Notes under the pieces: model-generated | The model's database searches: none | Told to the model about the DNA's origin: nothing | Seen by the model: the letters and a program-made list of their open reading frames with translations, nothing else | DNA from: Streptomyces coacervatus | GTDB lineage: Bacteria > Actinomycetota > Actinomycetes > Streptomycetales > Streptomycetaceae | Length of the DNA: 64,000 bases | Direction of reading: 5' to 3' | NCBI RefSeq assembly: GCF_029223485.1 | Contig: NZ_JARHTP010000020.1 | Location: 62,001-126,000, forward strand | Shown here: piece after piece, positions 27,189 to 34,479 of the stretch | Position numbering within the stretch: position 1 is the stretch's first letter | Layout: the number at the start of each line of letters is the position of its first letter | Translations under genes and position numbers: made by a program

Positions 27189-28096
27189 CATCCACGACGG
27201 ACATGACCGGACACCCGGACGTCGCCGAAATCTCCGACCTCACCGAAGGGCTGCTCCCGCCGTCCCGGACTGCCGACGTACGCAGGCATCTCACCGAGTG
27301 CGAGCTCTGCGCGGACGTGTATGCGTCGCTGGAGGAGATCCGAGGGCTGCTCGGTTCAATGCCGGGCCCGACACGTATGCCCGCCGACGTCGCAGGCCGG
27401 ATTGATGCCGCCCTCGCGGCCGAGGCACTGCTGAACGCGACAGCACCCGATGCCACGGACGCCCCGGTGCTCGTCGGTGTTGCCCGTTCCATGGACGACG
27501 TCGGCGACAGTGCGCGTGTTTCACGTGAAACATCGGCAACGGCAGACCGCCCCGCAGGACATTCCCGTGCCTCCACCACCGGACCAGGTCGCAAGCAGCG
27601 TAAGAGGGGCGGTCGCCGCAGGGTCGCCATCCTGGGCACCGTGTTCACGGTCGCCGCACTGGGCTTCGGTTCTGTCCTGTGGTCGTCGCTGAACGACGGG
27701 AAACCGCCGGCTTCCGAGGCTCAGGGCCGCGCCACCGCGGACACTTTCTCGGAGCCCAAGCTGGAGGCACAGGTCACCGGTCTCCTCAAGAGCCAGGGTT
27801 CGGGCAGCGGCTCCCATGCTCCGCACAGTCTCGGTGTGGAGGGCGGCACCAACCAACCCAAGGTCTTCAAGGAGCCCACGGTCCCGGACTGCATCCGCAA
27901 TGGCATCGGGCGCACCGACCCGGCGCTCGCGACGAAGGAAGGCACCTACAAGGGGACGGACGTCCTGCTTGTGGTCATGTCCGACGCCTCCGCCAGCAAC
28001 AAGGTGACCGCATACCTCGTGGATGCGAGCTGTGTAAGTCATGCGTCCTCCGCCAAGGCGAAGGTTCTTCTGATGCACTCCTACACCCGTCCCTGA
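27185..28096 (+). CDS. zinc-finger (ZAS-type) anti-sigma factor for SigM
   Basis: The 303-residue membrane protein begins at GTG 27185, overlapping the sigM stop (GTGA), which implies translational coupling. The N-terminal HxxxCxxC of the anti-sigma zinc-finger is seen as HLTECELC (His35, Cys39, Cys42). A TM helix (about 147-168) separates this from an extracytoplasmic region of about 135 residues containing two Cys (PDCIRNG, ASCVSH). It likely holds SigM inactive until an envelope or redox signal. A perfect parS lies inside the linker and encodes residues VSRET at 112-116. Confidence 0.88.
   Translation: MTSTTDMTGHPDVAEISDLTEGLLPPSRTADVRRHLTECELCADVYASLEEIRGLLGSMPGPTRMPADVAGRIDAALAAEALLNATAPDATDAPVLVGVARSMDDVGDSARVSRETSATADRPAGHSRASTTGPGRKQRKRGGRRRVAILGTVFTVAALGFGSVLWSSLNDGKPPASEAQGRATADTFSEPKLEAQVTGLLKSQGSGSGSHAPHSLGVEGGTNQPKVFKEPTVPDCIRNGIGRTDPALATKEGTYKGTDVLLVVMSDASASNKVTAYLVDASCVSHASSAKAKVLLMHSYTRP
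27518..27531. promoter_or_regulatory. parS: parS site inside the anti-sigma gene
   Basis: Perfect GTTTCACGTGAAAC in the cytoplasmic linker-coding part of the gene; a non-conserved protein region can accommodate it. Confidence 0.93.
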
Positions 28097-28167
28097 ACGC
28101 ACACGCTTCGTCTCCGTCCTGCGTGATATCCCGTACCGTGTCGCGTCCTCGTGTGCCCGGACACAGT

Positions 28168-28195
28168 GGGAATGCGCGCCCCTTAGGATCCGTTG
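28168..28195 (+). promoter_or_regulatory. SigR-type promoter of trxBA
   Basis: GGGAAT (28168-28173), an 18-nt spacer, then GTTG (28192-28195) matches the SigR thiol-stress consensus GGGAAT-N18-GTT exactly. It lies about 70 nt before the trxB start. Confidence 0.9.
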
Positions 28196-28264
28196 GGTGG
28201 GGTGAGAGTTCTGAGAGGGGCTCCCCCGGTCCGACGACGCAGTCCAGAGACGAGGAAACAAGCC

Positions 28265-29233
28265 GTGAGCGACGTCCGTAACGTGATCATCATCGGCTCC
28301 GGGCCCGCCGGCTACACGGCGGCGCTCTACACCGCGCGCGCGTCGCTGAAGCCGCTGGTGTTCGAGGGCGCAGTCACCGCCGGTGGCGCGCTGATGAACA
28401 CCACCGACGTGGAGAACTTCCCCGGTTTCCGGGACGGCATCATGGGTCCCGACCTCATGGACAATATGCGCGCACAGGCCGAGCGCTTCGGTGCCGAGCT
28501 CGTCCCGGACGACGTCGTCTCCGTCGATCTCACCGGTGAGATCAAGACCGTCACCGACACCGCAGGCACCGTGCACAAGGCGAAGGCCATCATCGTCACC
28601 ACCGGCTCCCAGCACCGCAAGCTCGGCCTGCCGAACGAGGACGCGCTCTCCGGGCGCGGTGTCTCCTGGTGCGCCACGTGTGACGGCTTCTTCTTCAAGG
28701 ACCAGGACATCGCCGTGATCGGCGGCGGTGACACCGCGATGGAGGAGGCCACCTTCCTCTCCCGCTTCGCCAAGTCCGTGACGATCGTCCACCGCCGGGA
28801 CAGCCTGCGCGCCTCCAAGGCGATGCAGGAGCGCGCCTTCGCCGACCCGAAGATCAAGTTCGTGTGGGACAGCGAGGTCGCCGAGGTCCAGGGCGACCAG
28901 AAGCTCTCCGGTCTGAAGCTGCGCAACATCAAGAACGGCGAGCTCTCGGATCTGGCGGTCACCGGGCTGTTCATCGCTATCGGCCACGACCCTCGCACCG
29001 AACTCTTCAAGGGCCAGCTCGACCTCGACGAGGAGGGCTACCTCAAGGTCGCCGCTCCTTCCACCCGCACCAACCTGACCGGTGTCTTCGCCGCGGGTGA
29101 CGTGGTCGACCACACCTACCGCCAGGCGATCACCGCGTCTGGCACCGGTTGCTCCGCCGCGCTCGACGCCGAGCGCTACCTCGCCGCCCTGGCGGACGAG
29201 GAGCAGGCCGAGCCCGAGAAGACCTCTGTCTGA
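28265..29233 (+). CDS. trxB: thioredoxin reductase
   Basis: The 322-residue flavoenzyme passes electrons from NADPH to thioredoxin. FAD-binding IIIGSGPAGYTAAL is at about 8-21. The redox pair is Cys136/Cys139 in SWCATCDGFF. The NADPH-binding motif is VIGGGDTAMEEA, and the terminal FAD motif is GVFAAGDVVDHTYRQA. Start GTG 28265 follows GACGAGG; in-frame codons upstream run into the promoter. A SigR-type promoter upstream predicts induction by disulfide stress, as established in S. coelicolor. trxA follows after 41 nt in the same operon. Confidence 0.97.
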   Translation: MSDVRNVIIIGSGPAGYTAALYTARASLKPLVFEGAVTAGGALMNTTDVENFPGFRDGIMGPDLMDNMRAQAERFGAELVPDDVVSVDLTGEIKTVTDTAGTVHKAKAIIVTTGSQHRKLGLPNEDALSGRGVSWCATCDGFFFKDQDIAVIGGGDTAMEEATFLSRFAKSVTIVHRRDSLRASKAMQERAFADPKIKFVWDSEVAEVQGDQKLSGLKLRNIKNGELSDLAVTGLFIAIGHDPRTELFKGQLDLDEEGYLKVAAPSTRTNLTGVFAAGDVVDHTYRQAITASGTGCSAALDAERYLAALADEEQAEPEKTSV

Positions 29234-29274
29234 CCCCCATCCGCCCCACGCACCAACCAGTTAAGGAGCCCGCC

Positions 29275-29607
29275 GTGGCCGGCACCCTGAAGAACGTGAC
29301 CGACGACTCCTTCGAGCAGGACGTCCTCAAGAGCGACAAGCCCGTACTGGTGGACTTCTGGGCCGCCTGGTGCGGTCCGTGCCGCCAGATCGCGCCGTCC
29401 CTCGAGGCGATCGCCGCCGAGTACGGCGACAAGATCGAGGTCGTCAAGCTCAACATCGACGAGAACCCGGGTACGGCCGCCAAGTACGGCGTCATGTCCA
29501 TCCCGACGCTGAACGTCTATCAGGCCGGCGAGGTCGCCAAGACCATCGTCGGTGCGAAGCCGAAGGCCGCGATCGTCCGCGACCTCGAGGACTTCATCGC
29601 CGAGTAG
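29275..29607 (+). CDS. trxA: thioredoxin
   Basis: The 110-residue disulfide reductase has the active site WCGPC at residues 32-36 within DFWAAWCGPCRQIAP, and the cis-proline in MSIPTLNVY. It reduces cytoplasmic disulfides and is recharged by TrxB. Start GTG 29275 has an AAGGAG ribosome site. It is the second gene of trxBA. Its stop is followed closely by a parS site and a hairpin terminator. Confidence 0.97.
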   Translation: MAGTLKNVTDDSFEQDVLKSDKPVLVDFWAAWCGPCRQIAPSLEAIAAEYGDKIEVVKLNIDENPGTAAKYGVMSIPTLNVYQAGEVAKTIVGAKPKAAIVRDLEDFIAE

Positions 29608-29635
29608 TCGACGAAGCCGTCGAGTCGGCGGCGAT

Positions 29636-29649
29636 GTTTCACGTGAAAC
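29636..29649. promoter_or_regulatory. parS: parS site (ParB binding)
   Basis: Perfect GTTTCACGTGAAAC between trxA and its terminator. Confidence 0.95.
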
Positions 29650-29650
29650 A

Positions 29651-29684
29651 CGAATGGGCCAACCCCCAGGGGTCGGCCCATTCG
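29651..29684. terminator. bidirectional terminator between trxA and the GNAT gene
   Basis: Arms CGAATGGGCC (29651-29660) and GGCCCATTCG (29675-29684) pair perfectly; inner CCCC/GGGG pairs extend the stem. The flanking genes are convergent. Confidence 0.82.
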
Positions 29685-29700
29685 CTTGTCCGGACGCTTT

Positions 29701-30318
29701 TCACAGCGGCCTGAGCACCGGCTCCTTCTGTACAGCCCCCAGCAGCCGGTCGAGTGCCATCTCCACGTCTTCCTTCCAGGAGAGCGTCGTCCGCAGCTCC
29801 AGCCTCAGACGGGGGTAAGTCGGATGAGGGCGGACCGTCTTGAAGCCCACGGCCAGGAGATGGTCGGCCGGCAGGACACAAGCGGGTTCCTTCCACCGTG
29901 CGTCCCCGAAGGCCTCGATTGCCTTGAAGCCCCGTCGCAATAGATCCTTGGCAACCGTCTGCACCATGACCCGCCCCAGCCCCTGACCCTGATAGCCCGG
30001 CATGATGAACGACGTCATCAGCTGTACCGCGTCCGGCGAGACGGGGCTCGTGGGGAAGGCCGTGGAGCGGGGAACGTAGGCCGGAGGGGCGTACAGGACA
30101 AAGCCCACCGGTACATCGTCGACGTAGACAACTCGGCCGCAGGATCCCCAGTCCAGCAGGACCGCCGAGATCCACGCTTCCTTCTCCAGGGCGGGTGTGC
30201 CCGCCTTTACCGCGGCCTCACCGCTGACTGGGTCCAGCTCCCAGAAGACGCACGCGCGACAGCGCTTGGGAAGGTCCTGAAGGTTGTCCAGCGTGAGCGG
30301 TACGAGCCGACGCCCCAT
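29701..30318 (-). CDS. GNAT-family N-acetyltransferase
   Basis: The 205-residue protein has a GNAT core with the acetyl-CoA loop YQGQGLGRVM near 128-137 after the beta4 strand VQLMTSFIMPG. The N-terminus (RCRACVFWELDP) contains a Cys pair and a Trp typical of an actinobacterial GNAT subgroup located near parAB. Substrate unknown. Start ATG is at 30316-30318 with GAGGAAC upstream. A small frame (30207-30464) overlaps its 5' end on the same strand. It is convergent with trxA. Confidence 0.85.
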   Translation of the reverse strand: MGRRLVPLTLDNLQDLPKRCRACVFWELDPVSGEAAVKAGTPALEKEAWISAVLLDWGSCGRVVYVDDVPVGFVLYAPPAYVPRSTAFPTSPVSPDAVQLMTSFIMPGYQGQGLGRVMVQTVAKDLLRRGFKAIEAFGDARWKEPACVLPADHLLAVGFKTVRPHPTYPRLRLELRTTLSWKEDVEMALDRLLGAVQKEPVLRPL

Positions 30319-30464
30319 GAAGGCTGTTCCTCGCTTCCTTCGCCCGCAGCGTCGCGGGCGGCTGTCAGAGCGCTCCGTTCTCTGAGGAGGCTGCCGACGA
30401 AGCCGCCGACCGCGCCCAGCCCCAGGCCCGCGCTCACCAGTCCGGTGCGGCTCATCGTTCGCAT
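30207..30464 (-). CDS. possible small membrane protein overlapping the GNAT start
   Basis: An 85-codon frame opens with ATG at 30462-30464 behind GAGGGAGGCAGGGG, a strong ribosome site. Residues 1-30 (MRTMSRTGLVSAGLGLGAVG and on) form a Gly-zipper-like hydrophobic helix followed by RERSALTAARDAAGEG. The last 37 codons overlap the GNAT gene in another frame and look like frame-shifted GNAT sequence. It may be a real leader gene translated ahead of the acetyltransferase, or chance. No family recognised. Confidence 0.4.
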   Translation of the reverse strand: MRTMSRTGLVSAGLGLGAVGGFVGSLLRERSALTAARDAAGEGSEEQPSWGVGSYRSRWTTFRTFPSAVARASSGSWTQSAVRPR

Positions 30465-30563
30465 GGCCCCTGCCTCCCTCTCAGAGGTACTGCCAGGTGG
30501 ATGCGCCATACCCGAACGCATCGTATCCACGAAGCGATTCCATCGATACCGCCTGAAAGCAAA

Positions 30564-30606
30564 AGAGCGGGCCGTGTTCCGGTACACACCGGACACGGCC
30601 CGCTCT
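30564..30606 (-). terminator. terminator of the parAB operon
   Basis: A long stem (AGAGCGGGCCGTGT... paired with ...ACACGGCCCGCTCT) of about 18 bp with one bulged T and a six-base loop lies 43 nt beyond the parB stop. Confidence 0.85.
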
Positions 30607-30648
30607 CCCGGCCCACCGAGCGAAACCGCTCAGTCGGCCACAGCCTGT

Positions 30649-31749
30649 CTAGGCCTCGAGGTCCTCGGGATCGTCCTCCAGAAGGCTCTTCTGCAGGACT
30701 GGCCCCTCGCCGGGCGCGAGGCTGCTGAGAATCCGCTCGAGGTCCTCCATGGAGGCGAACTCAACGGTGATCTTGCCCTTTTTCTGTCCCAGGTCGACCT
30801 TCACCCGCGTCTCGAAACGGTCCGAGAGACGGGTCGCGAGGTCGGTCAGCGCCGGGGAGACCCGGGCGCCGGCCCGCGGCCCCTTGGACCGCTGAGCCGT
30901 CTGCGGCCGCGACCCCATGAGGGTCACGATCTCCTCGACGGCTCGCACGGACAGGCCCTCGGCCACGATCCGGTGGGCCAGCCGGTCCTGCTCCTCCGAG
31001 TCCTCGACGGAGAGCAGCGCCCTCGCATGACCGGCGGAGAGAACCCCAGCGGCCACACGGCGCTGAACCGCCGGCGAGAGCTTCAGCAGACGCAGGGTGT
31101 TGGAGACCTGCGGACGGGAACGACCGATCCGGTCGGCCAGCTGGTCGTGGGTGCAGTTGAAGTCCTTCAGAAGCTGGTCGTAGGCGGCGGCCTCCTCCAG
31201 CGGATTCAGCTGCGCCCGATGCAGGTTCTCCAGGAGGGCGTCCAGGAGAAGCTTCTCGTCCTCCGTGGCCCGCACGATCGCCGGGATGGCATCGAGCCCC
31301 GCCTCACGGCAGGCCCGCCAGCGCCGCTCGCCCATGATGAGCTCATAGCGGGCAGGGCCCAACTGCCGTACGACGACCGGCTGGAGGAGACCGACCTCCT
31401 GGATGGAGGTGACCAGTTCCTGCAGCGCGTCCTCGTCGAAGACCTCGCGCGGCTGGCGCGGGTTCGGCGTGATGGAGTCGAGAGGGAGTTCCGCGAAGTA
31501 GGCGCCCATGGGAGGCGCGGGCGCCTCCGCAACGCCGTTCAGCGACGGCTCCTCGGTTTCATATGAAACAGGCGGCAACGTGGCCACCTTCGCCGCGGCC
31601 ACCCCACGGTCGGTCGTCAGCACCGGGACTGCCGATGGAGACGCCGATCCAGCGCCCCCCATCGCGGCCGGGGTCGGCGTCTTCTCCGTCGGGGCAGCAG
31701 GGATCAGTGCGCCGAGACCACGGCCCAAACCCCTCCGTCGCTCGCTCAC
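30649..31749 (-). CDS. parB: chromosome segregation protein ParB
   Basis: The 366-residue CTPase clamp loads at parS and spreads along DNA. The N-terminus MSERRRGLGRGLGALIP carries the ParA-interacting motif. A disordered segment runs to about 85. The ParB/Srx domain shows PNPRQPREVFDE and the CTP-binding GERRWRA. A helix-turn-helix follows (THDQLADRIGRSRPQVSNTLRLL), then a C-terminal dimerisation domain. The GTG start overlaps the parA stop by four bases (GTGA). Its own gene contains a degenerate parS (31556-31569). Confidence 0.97.
   Translation of the reverse strand: MSERRRGLGRGLGALIPAAPTEKTPTPAAMGGAGSASPSAVPVLTTDRGVAAAKVATLPPVSYETEEPSLNGVAEAPAPPMGAYFAELPLDSITPNPRQPREVFDEDALQELVTSIQEVGLLQPVVVRQLGPARYELIMGERRWRACREAGLDAIPAIVRATEDEKLLLDALLENLHRAQLNPLEEAAAYDQLLKDFNCTHDQLADRIGRSRPQVSNTLRLLKLSPAVQRRVAAGVLSAGHARALLSVEDSEEQDRLAHRIVAEGLSVRAVEEIVTLMGSRPQTAQRSKGPRAGARVSPALTDLATRLSDRFETRVKVDLGQKKGKITVEFASMEDLERILSSLAPGEGPVLQKSLLEDDPEDLEA
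31556..31569. promoter_or_regulatory. degenerate parS inside parB
   Basis: GTTTCATATGAAAC differs from parS only in its central CG, replaced by TA, and stays palindromic. It encodes residues VSYET of the ParB linker. Confidence 0.5.
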
Positions 31750-32819
31750 TGAATCCCCTCCACCATGCTCGGATCACTCTGGGCGCCGATGTGGGCATGC
31801 GGCGCGTCATAGGCCACGCCGACACCCTTCAGCGCGATTTCTCGTGCAGCCTCAAGATAGGACAGGGCACCGCTCGATCCCGGATCGTAGGTCAGCACCG
31901 TCTGCCCATAGCTCGGCGCCTCGGAGATGCGGACCGAACGGGGAATGCTCGTCCGCAGCACCTCTTCGCCGAAGTGGCTCCGCACCTCGTCGGCGACCTG
32001 GGACGCGAGGCGCGTCCGGCCGTCGTACATGGTGAGCAGGATCGTCGATACATGCAAGGTGGGGTTGAGGTGCCCCCGCACCAGGTCGACATTGCGCAGC
32101 AGCTGGCCCAGCCCCTCCAGCGCGTAGTACTCGCACTGGATCGGGATGAGGACCTCCGCGCCGGCCACCAGCGCGTTGACCGTCAGCAGGCCGAGCGAAG
32201 GGGGACAGTCGATCAGGATGTAGTCCAGAGGCTGCTCATAGGCCTGGATGGCTCGCTGCAGCCTGCTCTCCCGTGCCACCAGAGACACCAACTCGATCTC
32301 CGCACCGGCGAGATCGATCGTGGCGGGGGCGCAGAAGAGACCCTCGACATCGGGGACCGGCTGGACGACCTCCGCGAGGGGCCTGCTTTCGACCAGGACG
32401 TCGTAGATGGACGGGACTTCGGCGTGATGGTCGATCCCCAGGGCTGTGGATGCGTTGCCCTGAGGGTCGAGGTCGATCACCAGGACACGGCCACCGTGCA
32501 GGGCCAGGGAGGCGGCGAGATTGACGGTTGTCGTCGTCTTGCCGACACCGCCCTTCTGGTTGGCGACCACCATGACGCGTGTCTGCTCGGGCCGTGGCAG
32601 GCCCTCGCCTGCGCGGCCGAGAGCCTCCACCGCCAGTTGGGCAGCACGACCGATCGGAGTGTCGTCCATCGGGGGCGGTGTTTCACGTGAAACATCCTCC
32701 CCCATCGACTCGGTACGGGGACCGGGGACCGGATCGGTCATCGGTCCCGCGATGTTGGCGTCGGACCGCAAGGATTCACTCTCCTCGACTTCAGGCTCGC
32801 AATGAACAGAGCCTCCCAT
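31746..32819 (-). CDS. parA: chromosome partitioning ATPase ParA
   Basis: From ATG 32817-32819 (MGGSVHCEPEVEESESL) the protein has 357 residues. The deviant Walker A box VANQKGGVGKTTTTVNLAASL is followed by DLDPQGNAST and the Walker B strand IDCPPSLGLLTVNAL. ParA positions ParB-parS complexes, and in Streptomyces acts in aerial hyphae at sporulation septation. The frame is open further to a GTG at 33027-33029 (427 residues, MFHVKRRSLL), partly made by a parS. Neither start has a good ribosome site; I prefer the shorter one by family likeness. parB overlaps its stop. Confidence 0.93.
   Translation of the reverse strand: MGGSVHCEPEVEESESLRSDANIAGPMTDPVPGPRTESMGEDVSRETPPPMDDTPIGRAAQLAVEALGRAGEGLPRPEQTRVMVVANQKGGVGKTTTTVNLAASLALHGGRVLVIDLDPQGNASTALGIDHHAEVPSIYDVLVESRPLAEVVQPVPDVEGLFCAPATIDLAGAEIELVSLVARESRLQRAIQAYEQPLDYILIDCPPSLGLLTVNALVAGAEVLIPIQCEYYALEGLGQLLRNVDLVRGHLNPTLHVSTILLTMYDGRTRLASQVADEVRSHFGEEVLRTSIPRSVRISEAPSYGQTVLTYDPGSSGALSYLEAAREIALKGVGVAYDAPHAHIGAQSDPSMVEGIQ
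32680..32693. promoter_or_regulatory. parS: parS site inside parA
   Basis: Perfect GTTTCACGTGAAAC in the non-conserved N-terminal coding region of parA, encoding VSRET. Confidence 0.95.
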
Positions 32820-32855
32820 GTCTTCGGGGTCGCGAACCAGTGAGGCCTGTTGTTC

Positions 32856-32882
32856 TGTGGAGAAATCCACCTCTGTGGACAA
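32856..32882. promoter_or_regulatory. two DnaA boxes upstream of parA
   Basis: On the minus strand, TTCTCCACA (32856-32864) and a perfect Streptomyces-consensus TTGTCCACA (32874-32882) lie 37-63 nt before the preferred parA start. If the longer parA start is used they would be coding. Confidence 0.55.
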
Positions 32883-33013
32883 CTCGACCCCCCTCACGGG
32901 GGACCGAGTGCCGTCGGATACGGATGCCTCTCCGAGTGAACCGAGAGGCTTACGGTCGCGGGGTTCGGCCGCGGCGCGACCGCGGCTGATGATGCCGTGC
33001 AGCAGTGAGCGAC

Positions 33014-33027
33014 GTTTCACGTGAAAC
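33014..33027. promoter_or_regulatory. parS: parS site upstream of parA
   Basis: Perfect GTTTCACGTGAAAC in the rsmG-parA gap; its end touches the GTG of the longer parA frame. Confidence 0.95.
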
Positions 33028-33119
33028 ACGATGCACAGCGGCGATGGCCGAACTGTCGCGACACTCCGGCGTGCGTAGGTTTGGCAGCTTGTGTGGAGTA
33101 CGTCTCGTCGTCAACCGGA

Positions 33120-33836
33120 TCAGCGGCGCCGCCGCGTCCGCCCCGTCCGAGCGGCCTTTGCCTTCTTCGCTGCGAAGCGCACACCACCGGGGCTCTCCCC
33201 GACCACGACCCGTACGACCGTGGACAGAGGATCCACCACTCCTTCGCCCACATGCAGGATGGACGTCTCCACGGCACCGAGCTTGCTGAGCGCCGTGGAC
33301 GCGCTCTTCAGCTCCTCCTCGGCAGTGTCGCCCTTGAGCGCAAGCATCTCCCCGTACGGCCGCAGCAGCGGAATGCCCCACGTGGCCAGTCGGTCCAGCG
33401 GGGCCACGGCGCGTGCCGTCACGACGTGCACCGGCGGCACCTTGCCCATGACCTCCTCGGCACGGCCACGGACGACCGTCACATGGTCCAGGCCGAGCAG
33501 CTCCACGACCTCCGTGAGGAAGTTCGTACGCCGCAGCAGAGGCTCCAGCAACGTGATCTTCAGGTCCTCACGGACGAGCGCCAGGGGAATGCCCGGCAGA
33601 CCTGCACCCGAGCCGACATCGCACACCGTCACGCCCTCGGGCACGACCTCGCAAAGCACCGCGCAGTTCAGCAGGTGCCGCTCCCACAGCCGAGGCACCT
33701 CACGCGGGCCGATCAGACCGCGCTGCACGCCCGCCTCAGCGAGCAGCTCCGCATAGCGGACCGCGTCCGCAAAGCGATCACCGAACACCTCGCGCGCCTG
33801 CTCGGGCGCAGGGGGAAGCTCCGCTGCCTCCGTCAC
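33120..33836 (-). CDS. rsmG: 16S rRNA (guanine-527-N7) methyltransferase RsmG
   Basis: This 238-residue SAM-dependent methyltransferase (GidB) modifies G527 in the 530 loop of 16S rRNA; loss gives low-level streptomycin resistance. The SAM motif is VCDVGSGAGLPGIPLAL, with LLEPLLRRTNFLTEVVELL and TARAVAPLDRLATW also typical. A very basic C-tail ends RTGRTRRRR. The GTG start at 33834-33836 has AAGGACGG upstream. Between it and jag lies a hairpin, so it may be transcribed only partly from the upstream operon. Confidence 0.96.
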   Translation of the reverse strand: MTEAAELPPAPEQAREVFGDRFADAVRYAELLAEAGVQRGLIGPREVPRLWERHLLNCAVLCEVVPEGVTVCDVGSGAGLPGIPLALVREDLKITLLEPLLRRTNFLTEVVELLGLDHVTVVRGRAEEVMGKVPPVHVVTARAVAPLDRLATWGIPLLRPYGEMLALKGDTAEEELKSASTALSKLGAVETSILHVGEGVVDPLSTVVRVVVGESPGGVRFAAKKAKAARTGRTRRRR

Positions 33837-33905
33837 GGGGGACCGTCCTTCCGTACCGCATCAGCGCACCGGGCGCCGACCATCAGAACTATCAGGCTGA
33901 CAAAG

Positions 33906-33937
33906 CTCGGCCCCGCCTGCGCTACAGACGGGGCCGG
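33906..33937 (-). terminator. hairpin between jag and rsmG
   Basis: CGGCCCCG (33908-33915) and CGGGGCCG (33929-33936) pair perfectly, with an inner CTG/CAG extension. It could be a terminator or attenuator within the operon. Confidence 0.5.
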
Positions 33938-33951
33938 AGAGTACGGACCGA

Positions 33952-34464
33952 TCAGGCCGGGAGCACGACGACGAAGCGCTGCGGCTCCTCGCCCTCGGAC
34001 TCACTGCGCAAGCCCGCGGCCTTGACGGCGTCGTGCACGACCTTGCGCTCGAACGGCGTCATCGGCTTCATCTTCACGGGCTCGCCGGTGCTCCTGACCT
34101 CGGCAGCAGCCTTCGCACCCAGCTCGGAAAGCTCGGCGCGCTTCTTGGCTCGGTAACCGCCGATGTCCAGCATCAGCCGACTGCGGTCCCCGGTCTCCCG
34201 GTGCACGGCCAGGCGCGTGAGCTCCTGAAGCGCCTCCAGCACCTCACCGTCACGGCCGACCAGCTTCTGCAGGTCGCGGCTGCCCGAGTCGCTGATGATC
34301 GAGACAGCGGCGCGGTCGGCCTCGACGTCCATGTCGATGTCGCCGTCGAGATCGGCGATGTCCAGCAGACCCTCGAGGTAGTCCGCCGCGATCTCGCCCT
34401 CCTGCTCCAGGCGGGTAAGGGTGTCTGCACCCTCGGCAGCGGCGGAGGTGGTGCCTTCCGTCAC
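33952..34464 (-). CDS. jag: Jag/KhpB-type R3H RNA-binding protein
   Basis: The 170-residue protein has an acidic N-terminus, a KH-like domain (about 50-105, VSIISDSGSRDLQKLVGRDGEVLEALQEL) and a C-terminal R3H domain (about 108-170, RSRLMLDIGGYRAKKRAEL then MTPFERKVVHDAV). The Jag/SpoIIIJ-associated family binds RNA and works next to YidC. The N-terminal Jag-N domain of firmicute proteins is absent, as usual in actinobacteria. Start GTG has AAGGAG upstream; it lies 15 nt after yidC in the same operon. Confidence 0.93.
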   Translation of the reverse strand: MTEGTTSAAAEGADTLTRLEQEGEIAADYLEGLLDIADLDGDIDMDVEADRAAVSIISDSGSRDLQKLVGRDGEVLEALQELTRLAVHRETGDRSRLMLDIGGYRAKKRAELSELGAKAAAEVRSTGEPVKMKPMTPFERKVVHDAVKAAGLRSESEGEEPQRFVVVLPA

Positions 34465-34479
34465 GGGATGGGCTCCTTC

